In this document: positions 26,259-33,432 of the stretch, in pieces
Layout of the letters: each line of letters opens with the position of its first letter
Numbering within the stretch: position 1 is the stretch's first letter
Source: Hahellaceae bacterium
Lineage (GTDB): Bacteria; Pseudomonadota; Gammaproteobacteria; Pseudomonadales; Oleiphilaceae
Length of the DNA stretch: 64,000 nucleotides
Reading direction: 5' to 3'
NCBI GenBank assembly: GCA_024234505.1
Contig: JACKOD010000001.1
Coordinates: 788,403-852,402, forward strand
Made by a program: the position numbers and the translations under genes
Notes under the pieces: generated by a model
Databases searched by the model: none
Told to the model about the DNA's origin: nothing
The model's input: the letters and a program-made list of their open reading frames with translations, nothing else

Positions 26259-27269
26259 TTACTTTGAATTACCCATCAGTTCGCGCATCAGGTCAGGCGA
26301 AATATTCAACTGGCCGATCTTGTCCGCGCCTTTGGCAATCTGACTAAAGGAGAGGGCGATCAGTTGTTCCGGTTTCATGCCGCTATTGGTAATGGCTTCC
26401 AGTACGCGGCTGTCGGCGGCGGCCATCGCGCGCATCGTGGAATCAATCGCGTAGGCTTTGGCGTCCGCTTCCTTACGCGCATTTTGGGTAGACAAATCCA
26501 CCAGCATCTGTCGCTGTTCTTCCAGTTGAATGGTGCTTTCCAATTCCGCCCGCTGCATTTCCTGGCGTTTGAGCTGCACGGCCATTTTCGCTGCCATCTC
26601 GGCTTCTTTTACTTGCTGCTTTTTCTCTTCGACCAGTTTTTCGGTCTCCAGCTCGTTTTCCTTGATGCCGCGTTCCTGTTCCAGCGCAGCATTGCGGCGG
26701 TCGTAGATGGCTTCATCCGCTTCCTTCAAAAGTTGCTCGCGAATCGTGGACTCTAAGGCGCGTGCGGTTTCGGCATTGGGTTTGATTGCCAATATTGAAA
26801 CATCCAGCACTTCGATACCCAGGCGATCTAACACCGGTGCGTTGGACAAGGCGTCGTTAAGCTGGTTGACCAGCCCTTCTGATGCCGACAGCGCTTCCTT
26901 CAGCGTGATGGTTTGAACAAAGTTGCGTGTTTGTACCTGCACCAGATTCAGCAGTCGACCTGGGAGCTTTTTAGGGGCTTCGGACGCGTAATCTGCCCCA
27001 TTTTTTGCCAGCGTGAAATTCATGACGGCAGCGAGTTGTTTCGGATCTTTGATGCGATAAACCAGTTGGCCCTGAATCGACAAGGTCTGAAAATCGGCGC
27101 TGACTTCATTAAAGATAAAAGGCAGATCGCGGCTTTCCATGGGAATAGCCACCAGCGAGGTGGTTGGTGCAAAGTAAAAGCAACTCAGTCCAATGCCTTC
27201 CTTCACCAAACGGCCTTTGCGGTATTTCATTAGATAGGTGCTTGGTTCGGTTTTGATGTAGCGAAACAT
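26259..27269 (-). CDS. SPFH/Band-7 domain protein
   Basis: 336-residue protein with an SPFH (stomatin/prohibitin/flotillin) domain at about 20-190, including IEVLDVSILAIKPNAETARALE, followed by a long charged helix (about 190-290) rich in Glu, Lys and Gln and predicted as a coiled coil. It has no clear N-terminal membrane helix, unlike most stomatins. Such proteins form ring or cage scaffolds. GGAGTT lies before the ATG. It is first in an operon with the NAD-kinase-like and NADAR genes (gaps of 23 and 26 bp), an association that suggests a scaffolded nucleotide-processing or stress function. Confidence 0.85.
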   Translation of the reverse strand: MFRYIKTEPSTYLMKYRKGRLVKEGIGLSCFYFAPTTSLVAIPMESRDLPFIFNEVSADFQTLSIQGQLVYRIKDPKQLAAVMNFTLAKNGADYASEAPKKLPGRLLNLVQVQTRNFVQTITLKEALSASEGLVNQLNDALSNAPVLDRLGIEVLDVSILAIKPNAETARALESTIREQLLKEADEAIYDRRNAALEQERGIKENELETEKLVEEKKQQVKEAEMAAKMAVQLKRQEMQRAELESTIQLEEQRQMLVDLSTQNARKEADAKAYAIDSTMRAMAAADSRVLEAITNSGMKPEQLIALSFSQIAKGADKIGQLNISPDLMRELMGNSK

Positions 27270-27546
27270 AGTGAACTCCTTCTCTTGTTAGACGCTTTTT
27301 GACATGAATGTCTATTAATATTGGCAGTATGCCACTTATATTTAATTAATAGTGGCAAAGAGACACTATGTTGTCAATGCCGGAAAGGTATCGTTTTTTT
27401 GTTAAGCTGTAAAATAAACGTACAATGCCCGTCCTAGCAGGTTTGACATCAACAGGGATACGTTTAGAAGGTAGGCGGCCCGTCCACGCCTACAGAATGG
27501 CAGCCTCTGAGTGAGCTAATGCGATAAAAAAGGTAACAGATTCATC
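27270..27546. promoter_or_regulatory. divergent promoter region between SPFH operon and DUF4384 operon
   Basis: 277 bp between divergent genes. It contains a GACAT-N2-ATGTC palindrome at about 27300-27311 and an AT-rich stretch, but no promoter pair close to consensus on either strand. The two operons on each side may share control. Confidence 0.35.
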
Positions 27547-29058
27547 ATGATGAATAAGAAAACAAATAATGCGAAGTATCTTCCTTGGATTCTAACGGCG
27601 TCAGTAAGTCTGTTTACTGGTGCAACACAAGCCAGATTGATGGTGGGCGAAGGCGTGGCTGACAGCCGTGAACAAGCGGGTAAACTGGCGTTGTCTGATC
27701 TGGCCAGCCAGATATTTGTGCAGGTAGAAAGCCGTGCCGATGTGCAGCAGTCCGAAAGTCAGGGCAGCTCGTACAGTCAGAATATTGCCACCCAGACCGA
27801 TTTGCCGCTCATGGGCGCCAAGGTGGAATGCTATGAACAGTTTGGCAAACCTACCTGTCAGGCTTCGCTGGAAACCAGCGCCGCCACGGCCTTGTATCTG
27901 GGCAAAATGGACGATGAGGTGGCGAGCCTCAAGCAGGAATTGGCGGTGATGAAAAAGCAGCCCAAAGGCGATCACTATGCGCGCATCAATCGTATGTTGC
28001 AGGCCATCGACAGTTACGAAAAATACCGTACGGTACTGAACTTTTTTACCGGGGGCCAGACCAAGGTTGCCTCTTTGCCCGCCAGTCGCGCCGACTTGCT
28101 ACAACAGATGGAGCGCTATCAACAGCAGGTTAAAAGCCTGCGTACGGCGGCCGACGTTATCGGGCAGGGTATCGGGCAGCAAAATCTTCTGATCAAGGCA
28201 CCGACTCCGCAAGGCGTCAATGAAGTTACCCCTCTGGGGCGCGCACTGTACGATGAACTTCAGCGCAGTTTGCTTAATCGTCAGGCGAAAGATGAAAGTG
28301 GTGCTGATTATGTGTTGTCCGGGCAGTATGAAGAAGTGAAACAGGGCGTACGCCTGAGTATGGCCTTAAAAGACCAAACCGGCAAAACGCTGAGCTACAA
28401 AACCCTGTTATTAGACCCCGTTGCTTACGCCCAATTCGACCCCAAACCCCAGCACCTGGATTTCGACGCACTGGTCAAGCATGGCTACGTGCTGGACAAC
28501 CAGTTCCGGGTCGAACTCACCACCGACAAAGGCCAGCGCCAACTGCATTACAATGCCTGCGACCCAGTGCAACTGCTCGTGCGGGCCAACCGCCCCACCT
28601 GGTATTACATTGTGGGCCACACCCAGAACGACAAAGAACGCTTTTCCTACTTACTGGAGCTGAACGGCTACGGTCAGGAAGGCAGCCCGGAGCGCTTTAC
28701 CGGTAAAATCGGTGCGGGCAATCTCAATACCTACCAGGCCTTGTTTGATGGCTTTTACGTGATTGCGCCCTTCGGCAACGAAACCTTCCAGTTGTTTGGC
28801 AGTGACCAGCCGATTGAAAAACGTTTGCCGAAAACCCGCGCGCAAGTCAGGGACGGTTATACCTATTACGTTTTGGTGGACAACGATGGCCAGCCCAGTG
28901 CGCCGGAAAAAGCGGTTAGCACCACGCGCGGATTAATAGCGGCGCATCAGGTGAAAAAGGCGCAGGGCGCGAGCCAGCCTGCACGCTATTCGGAATCGGT
29001 GTTGTCTTATCAGACTTACTCGACGTCACAGTACCAAAAACGCGGTTGTGATATATAA
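27547..29058 (+). CDS. secreted LPP20/DUF4384-like protein
   Basis: 503-residue protein with an N-terminal signal peptide (about 1-29, cleaved after TQA). Residues 30-125 resemble LPP20-type domains (VGEGVADSREQAGKLALSDLASQI); 125-215 are helical and coiled; about 215-310 resembles a lipoprotein LpoB-like fold (LGRALYDELQRSLL, DYVLSGQYEE); and about 340-445 looks like DUF4384 (VQLLVRANRPTWYYIVGHT). DUF4384 is repeatedly found beside or fused to caspase-like peptidases, as here: a caspase gene starts 51 bp downstream. The protein is presumably periplasmic and a partner of that caspase. No enzymatic motif is evident. Confidence 0.72.
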   Translation: MMNKKTNNAKYLPWILTASVSLFTGATQARLMVGEGVADSREQAGKLALSDLASQIFVQVESRADVQQSESQGSSYSQNIATQTDLPLMGAKVECYEQFGKPTCQASLETSAATALYLGKMDDEVASLKQELAVMKKQPKGDHYARINRMLQAIDSYEKYRTVLNFFTGGQTKVASLPASRADLLQQMERYQQQVKSLRTAADVIGQGIGQQNLLIKAPTPQGVNEVTPLGRALYDELQRSLLNRQAKDESGADYVLSGQYEEVKQGVRLSMALKDQTGKTLSYKTLLLDPVAYAQFDPKPQHLDFDALVKHGYVLDNQFRVELTTDKGQRQLHYNACDPVQLLVRANRPTWYYIVGHTQNDKERFSYLLELNGYGQEGSPERFTGKIGAGNLNTYQALFDGFYVIAPFGNETFQLFGSDQPIEKRLPKTRAQVRDGYTYYVLVDNDGQPSAPEKAVSTTRGLIAAHQVKKAQGASQPARYSESVLSYQTYSTSQYQKRGCDI

Positions 29059-29109
29059 CCTCATTCGACGCGCCTGAAGAAATGCGAAATTGCAGGAGGA
29101 AAGAATACA

Positions 29110-30993
29110 ATGCCACAGGTTGTCCGTTATGGTCTGGTGCTAATTTGCCTGTTGGGTGGATTTACTCAAGTATGGGCTGAAACCCGTACCGCGCTGGTGA
29201 TTGGAAACAGTGCCTACCGGGATGCGCCGTTGAAAAATCCGGCGAATGACGCAACCGATGTCGCTAAATTACTGCGTAGTCTGGAGTTTGACGTCGTTCT
29301 GAAAACCAATGCCACGCAAGAGGCCATGGAAGACGCCATTCGCGACTTCGGCAAAGCATTGGAGAAAAAAGGCGGAGTAGGGCTGTTTTTCTACGCGGGG
29401 CACGGCGTGCAGTCGCAGGGTAAAAACTACCTGATTCCGGTGGATGCCCAGCTCGAACGGGAAAAAGATCTGCGCTACCGCGCCGTTAATCTGGGTCAGC
29501 TGCTGGATGAAATGCGCTTTGCCAAAAACGGCCTGAACATTGCCATTCTCGATGCCTGCCGTAATAACCCGCTGACACGCAGCTTCCGCTCCAGTGAACG
29601 CGGGTTGGCCCCCACGACCGATGCACCAAAGGGCTTGTTTTTGGCGTATTCTACCTCGCCCAACGAAGTGGCCGCCGACGGCGAAGGCCGTAACAGTCCC
29701 TTTACCGAGCAGCTCAAGCTGGCACTAACCAAACCGGGGCTACCTCTGGAACTCACTTTTAAGGAAGTGGTGAAAGGGGTTAAAAAAGTCACACAGGAAA
29801 AGCAGGTGCCCTGGTTCAACTCCTCGGTAAGTGGCGATTTTTATTTTAAACCCGCTACACCGGCGCAGGCTCCAGTGGTCACGCCAACCATTGGGCCCTC
29901 AGCAGTACCCGGCAAGGCGGTGGACGCACTGGCCTGGACTTATGTTGAAAACAGCCAGGATGTCAGAGACTTTGCGGCTTTTCAGAAGCAGTTCCCTAAC
30001 TCGCAGTATGCTTTTCTGGCTAAGATTCGCGAGCAGCAATTGCAGCGTACCTCCGCGCCAGCGGCCCCGGTGGCAGAAAAATATGCCCTAACCGTGCAAG
30101 CTACCCCGGCTAATGCAAAAATCCGCATTCTCAATATCGGCCCCGCTTATCGTGACGGTATTCAACTGACACCGGGAGATTATCACCTTGAAGTCAGCGC
30201 GAGAGGTTACGAAATGCAAAGGGAATGGGTCTCGCTGGGTAATATCGACCTTACGCACCGCATAGTATTGAACAAAACGTCTACGTCTAGCCGGGCAACC
30301 CAACTAGGGCTGGAATTTGTGACGATTCCGGCAGGCAGTTTTATGATGGGCTCCGATGACGGTGATAACGACGAAAAGCCTGTACGAAAGGTTCAGGTGC
30401 CGTCGTTTAAGCTAATGAAATATGAAGTCACCCAAGGCCAGTGGCAGGCGGTGATGGGGTCTAATCCGTCGTATTTCAGCAGTTGTGGCCAGAACTGCCC
30501 GGTGGAAAATGTTAGTTGGAATAACGTTCAGCAGTTTATCCATAAGCTCAACCAGCAAACCGGCCTGACCTTCCGTTTGCCGAGTGAGGCCGAATGGGAG
30601 TATGCAGCACGGGCGGGTACGACCACTGCCTTTTCCTTTGGCGATCAGATTACGACCGAGCAGGCCAATTTTAAAGGAAACTATACCTATAATGGCAGTC
30701 AAAAAGGTGTTTACCTAGGAAAAACCGTTCGTGTAGACAGCTTCCAGCCCAATAACTGGGGGCTTTATAATATGCACGGTAATGTCTCGGAGTTGACAGA
30801 AGATTGCTGGAATTATTTTAATAAAGACTATATCAATAGTCGTGCCAGAAGTGACGGTGATTGCTCGCTTCGTGTGCTGCGTGGCGGCTCCTGGGCCAAC
30901 GAACCGCGCTACCTTCGTTCGGCCAGCCGTAACAGTTTCTTCATCGGCTTTCGCGACTATTTCGCCGGCTTTCGTCTCGTGCAGGGCCTCTAG
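29110..30993 (+). CDS. secreted caspase-like peptidase fused to PEGA and FGE/SUMF1 domains
   Basis: 627-residue protein. A signal peptide (1-23) is followed by a caspase (peptidase C14) domain from about 25 to 250, with catalytic His98 in YAGHGVQ and Cys150 in LDACRNNP. Residues about 325-392 are a PEGA-like beta domain (VQATPANAKIRILNIG, LTPGDYHLEVSARGYE). Residues about 400-627 are a formylglycine-generating-enzyme-like domain (FVTIPAGSFMMGS, RLPSEAEWEYAAR, VLRGGSWANEPRYLRSASR, FRLVQ); the active-site Cys pair of true FGEs is not seen. It is preceded by the DUF4384 protein and is probably cotranscribed. The role is unknown; periplasmic proteolysis or ligand sensing is plausible. Confidence 0.85.
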   Translation: MPQVVRYGLVLICLLGGFTQVWAETRTALVIGNSAYRDAPLKNPANDATDVAKLLRSLEFDVVLKTNATQEAMEDAIRDFGKALEKKGGVGLFFYAGHGVQSQGKNYLIPVDAQLEREKDLRYRAVNLGQLLDEMRFAKNGLNIAILDACRNNPLTRSFRSSERGLAPTTDAPKGLFLAYSTSPNEVAADGEGRNSPFTEQLKLALTKPGLPLELTFKEVVKGVKKVTQEKQVPWFNSSVSGDFYFKPATPAQAPVVTPTIGPSAVPGKAVDALAWTYVENSQDVRDFAAFQKQFPNSQYAFLAKIREQQLQRTSAPAAPVAEKYALTVQATPANAKIRILNIGPAYRDGIQLTPGDYHLEVSARGYEMQREWVSLGNIDLTHRIVLNKTSTSSRATQLGLEFVTIPAGSFMMGSDDGDNDEKPVRKVQVPSFKLMKYEVTQGQWQAVMGSNPSYFSSCGQNCPVENVSWNNVQQFIHKLNQQTGLTFRLPSEAEWEYAARAGTTTAFSFGDQITTEQANFKGNYTYNGSQKGVYLGKTVRVDSFQPNNWGLYNMHGNVSELTEDCWNYFNKDYINSRARSDGDCSLRVLRGGSWANEPRYLRSASRNSFFIGFRDYFAGFRLVQGL

Positions 30994-31227
30994 CGTCTTT
31001 TGGCTAGCGGTTACCCTTTGCGGAGCGTTAGCGACCCTGGAAATAGCTGTGCGAATTCCGCTCAGGCGGCTTCGCCCGCGCGGCGAGGACACCCCGCCTG
31101 CTGGGTGTTTAGCCGGTCCGCCGATTTTGCTGCATCAGAAATAGCAGAATTGGATGCCAAAGGTGAAGTAGTTGGTTTGGGTCGCTTATTGTCGCGGGTA
31201 ATGGATCTGAAACTAGCGCCTGCTGCC

Positions 31228-31262
31228 AGTACTTAGTACTTAGTACTTAGTACTAAGTGCTA
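31228..31262. repeat. heptamer tandem repeat (AGTACTT)
   Basis: Three perfect copies of AGTACTT (31228-31248) followed by two imperfect copies (AGTACTA, AGTGCTA). It lies in the 3' spacer between the caspase gene and the convergent gene at 31292. Confidence 0.9.
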
Positions 31263-31291
31263 ATAAGTTATCCCCCACAATGTACCTCGCT

Positions 31292-32614
31292 CTACCTGTT
31301 GCCCTGTATCATCGATAATATCCATTGACCCGGCCGCACAATCAGCACATAAAAAATGCCCCAAAGGGTGGTAAGTACAACATAAGCAAAGCACCAACCA
31401 CCTGCCACTGGCAAGAACACCAGCAGAAATAGAGCAAAATGCAGCGGCCTGAGCAGTAAATACAGTGGCCACTGTTGCCAATGCTCGGGTCGATGCAGGC
31501 GCCATATGGCATTCCAGGCACGCCAGGTAGTGAGGGATGCCAGAAAACCCAAAAAGCCGGAAATGATCAGATAAGTCTGCAGATAGGTCGGGATAAACGG
31601 CACGATGCGCTGGTCAAGTTCCTGGCCTCGCGCTTCATTGGGTGCGGCCAACACAATCGACTTGACTACAAGATGTTTGGCCGTGTGGGCGGCTACATCG
31701 CCAATGCTTAAGCCGGCGTCGCTTGCGGCAGTCAGATTCGGTACAGGACGTGTCTGAATCAAACTCTGGCTCCCTTGGCCTTGGGCCAACTGATAAACAA
31801 AACGCTCATCACTTAAACCGGCAAATTGTTGTAGAAAGCCTGCCGTGTGATTTTCGGCGAGACTGCCGGACAGCATGACTTCAGTGTGCTTTTGCGCTTC
31901 TGCCAGTACCTTGGTGGGGTTGGGAGCATCAAGCATGATCAGTTGAATGTCGTGTGTTTCGGCCTGGGCTTTTAGCAAAATGCGACTGGCATCGGGCAAT
32001 TGGTTGCCTGCCACGACCAGCGTTTTCCGCGACATGGTTGACATGGCGGCAAGTGTTTCCTGTAGCGAATCAGATGCTGAGCCGATTTCACGAAAACTGA
32101 TCTGGCCGGGCTTCCAGGGGCGCTGCAGGTGCCATAACCCTGATTGCAATTGCGTGATGTCAGCCACGGGCATGTCGATATTGGAAAAATTGAGTTCCCA
32201 ATTTGGATTTACGCCGGTCGGGCGCCTCAGCGTAAATACTGCGTCATTTTTGGTTTTTAGCAAGATTGGCAGACTGTCCGGCAGGTTCTCGAAGTGTTTC
32301 AAGGAGCCGGGTAAATCCCGCGCATCAAGAAGCAGCGCGTGGGGAGCCGGTTGCAGGCGGGCAACATCTTCAATCGTTTTAATTACATGTAGCTGACCAT
32401 CAGCTCCTTCCAGAATCCATTCACCGCCTTCACGCGGGCGCAGGGAGGCAATGTGTTTGTCGTGTAGACCTTCCGGTAGTTTCAGTTTGTGAAGGGGGAC
32501 GTCGACATCGACGTGCCTGGCTACTTTGCCCACTTTGGTCAACTCAGACAGAAAACCGCCGTGGGCGAAGGATGTTAATAGGCTGATGAGCCAAATTATC
32601 CAAACTTTTTTCAT
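31292..32614 (-). CDS. uncharacterised secreted protein with C-terminal membrane helices
   Basis: 440-residue protein with a signal peptide (about 1-18, MKKVWIIWLISLLTSFAHG), a hydrophilic periplasmic region to about 335, and three or four hydrophobic segments from about 340 to the end (LQTYLIISGFLGFLASL, LLRPLHFALFLLVFL, FAYVVLTTLWGIFYVL). I do not recognise the family. The periplasmic part contains a repeated alpha/beta pattern (KTLVVAGNQLPDASRILLKA, IQLIMLDAPNPTKVLAEA). It is convergent with the caspase gene, and both flanks carry heptamer tandem repeats. No enzyme motif is evident; a membrane-associated envelope function is the most one can say. Confidence 0.65.
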   Translation of the reverse strand: MKKVWIIWLISLLTSFAHGGFLSELTKVGKVARHVDVDVPLHKLKLPEGLHDKHIASLRPREGGEWILEGADGQLHVIKTIEDVARLQPAPHALLLDARDLPGSLKHFENLPDSLPILLKTKNDAVFTLRRPTGVNPNWELNFSNIDMPVADITQLQSGLWHLQRPWKPGQISFREIGSASDSLQETLAAMSTMSRKTLVVAGNQLPDASRILLKAQAETHDIQLIMLDAPNPTKVLAEAQKHTEVMLSGSLAENHTAGFLQQFAGLSDERFVYQLAQGQGSQSLIQTRPVPNLTAASDAGLSIGDVAAHTAKHLVVKSIVLAAPNEARGQELDQRIVPFIPTYLQTYLIISGFLGFLASLTTWRAWNAIWRLHRPEHWQQWPLYLLLRPLHFALFLLVFLPVAGGWCFAYVVLTTLWGIFYVLIVRPGQWILSMIQGNR

Positions 32615-32635
32615 GCTTTTTTACTATCGTCAGGT

Positions 32636-32677
32636 CGCTAAACGCTAAACGCTAAACGCTAAACGCTAAACGCTAAA
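32636..32677. repeat. six perfect tandem copies of CGCTAAA
   Basis: Units at 32636, 32643, 32650, 32657, 32664 and 32671, directly upstream (22 bp) of the start codon of the gene at 31292-32614. Copy number could vary by slippage and change spacing or expression of that gene. Confidence 0.95.
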
Positions 32678-32900
32678 TATCTCGCGACTAATGTTCCGTT
32701 TAAAAAGATAGAAACTCCATTCGGACTAAAGTTTGACTTACCTGTAAGAAGAATAACACCGACAATTGCGATCGGTCTTGCTGGGTAATGGTCATGGATG
32801 ACACCCCTCAGATGGCTTCGGCCTGCGCGGCGAGGACGCCCCGCCTACTGTGTGTGCAACATCTTCAACTGGGTATAGTCGAATTTTCTTAACGCGCGGA

Positions 32901-33350
32901 TTAATGGCGGTGTAGCCCCGTTAAATGCGTGGGTGCTTCGGATTCCACCTCGGCAATGTTCTGACAAGATAGCCCCTCAATAATTCCGCATTGGTTCACT
33001 TCGCGATGGTCTCCGCAATTCTGACGCAGGGTGCGTAATTGCGTTGAGAGTGACTGCAAGGCATGGATGCGGGCCTCCACATGCTGAATATGTTCGTCGA
33101 TCAGGTCATTTATTTCGTGGCAATCATCCTTAGGATGATCGCGCATGGCCAGTAACAGGCGAATTTCTTCCAGACTCATATCGAGCGTGCGACAGTTGCG
33201 AATGAACAGCAGGCGCTCCAGATCTGCCTCGCGGTAAACTCGGTAATTGCCGTCGCTGCGGGAAGGTGTGGGTACGAGGCCTTCTTTTTCCCAGTAGCGA
33301 ATGGTTTCGACCGGGCAGTTAATTCGCTTGGCGAGTTCTCCGATTTTCAT
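32901..33350 (-). CDS. MerR-family metal-responsive regulator (CadR/ZntR/PbrR type)
   Basis: 149-residue transcription activator. The N-terminal winged helix-turn-helix is MKIGELAKRINCPVETIRYWEKEGL; a dimerisation helix follows, then a metal-binding loop with Cys residues in RQNCGDH and NQCGIIEGLSCQ, and a His-rich tail. MerR proteins twist an over-spaced promoter when metal binds. I use ATG 33350; the frame is open far upstream but overlaps the promoter. It is divergent from the metal ATPase gene, and the 21-bp operator between them is intact. The tail ending HLTGLHRH resembles CadR/PbrR more than ZntR. Confidence 0.92.
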   Translation of the reverse strand: MKIGELAKRINCPVETIRYWEKEGLVPTPSRSDGNYRVYREADLERLLFIRNCRTLDMSLEEIRLLLAMRDHPKDDCHEINDLIDEHIQHVEARIHALQSLSTQLRTLRQNCGDHREVNQCGIIEGLSCQNIAEVESEAPTHLTGLHRH

Positions 33351-33370
33351 TTTTTGTTTCCTCTGGCCTA

Positions 33371-33402
33371 TTGACCCTATAGTAGCTTCAGGGTGTCTAC
33401 TG
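33371..33402 (+). promoter_or_regulatory. MerR-type operator/promoter of the metal ATPase
   Basis: The -35 TTGACC is at 33371-33376 and a -10-like TCTACT at 33397-33402, spaced 20 bp, the lengthened spacer typical of MerR-activated promoters. The dyad ACCCT-N11-AGGGT (33374-33394) lies within the spacer. Confidence 0.88.
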
Positions 33403-33432
33403 GACAACAGATCAATAGCATATGGAGTATCA

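Noticed and set aside
31228..32677. CRISPR array suggested by short repeats
   Set aside because: Units are seven bases in direct tandem without spacers and no cas genes are present.
33301..33432. Longer N-terminus for the metal ATPase starting at 33301
   Set aside because: It would run through the MerR start codon and the operator/promoter, and ATG 33433 has a good ribosome binding site.
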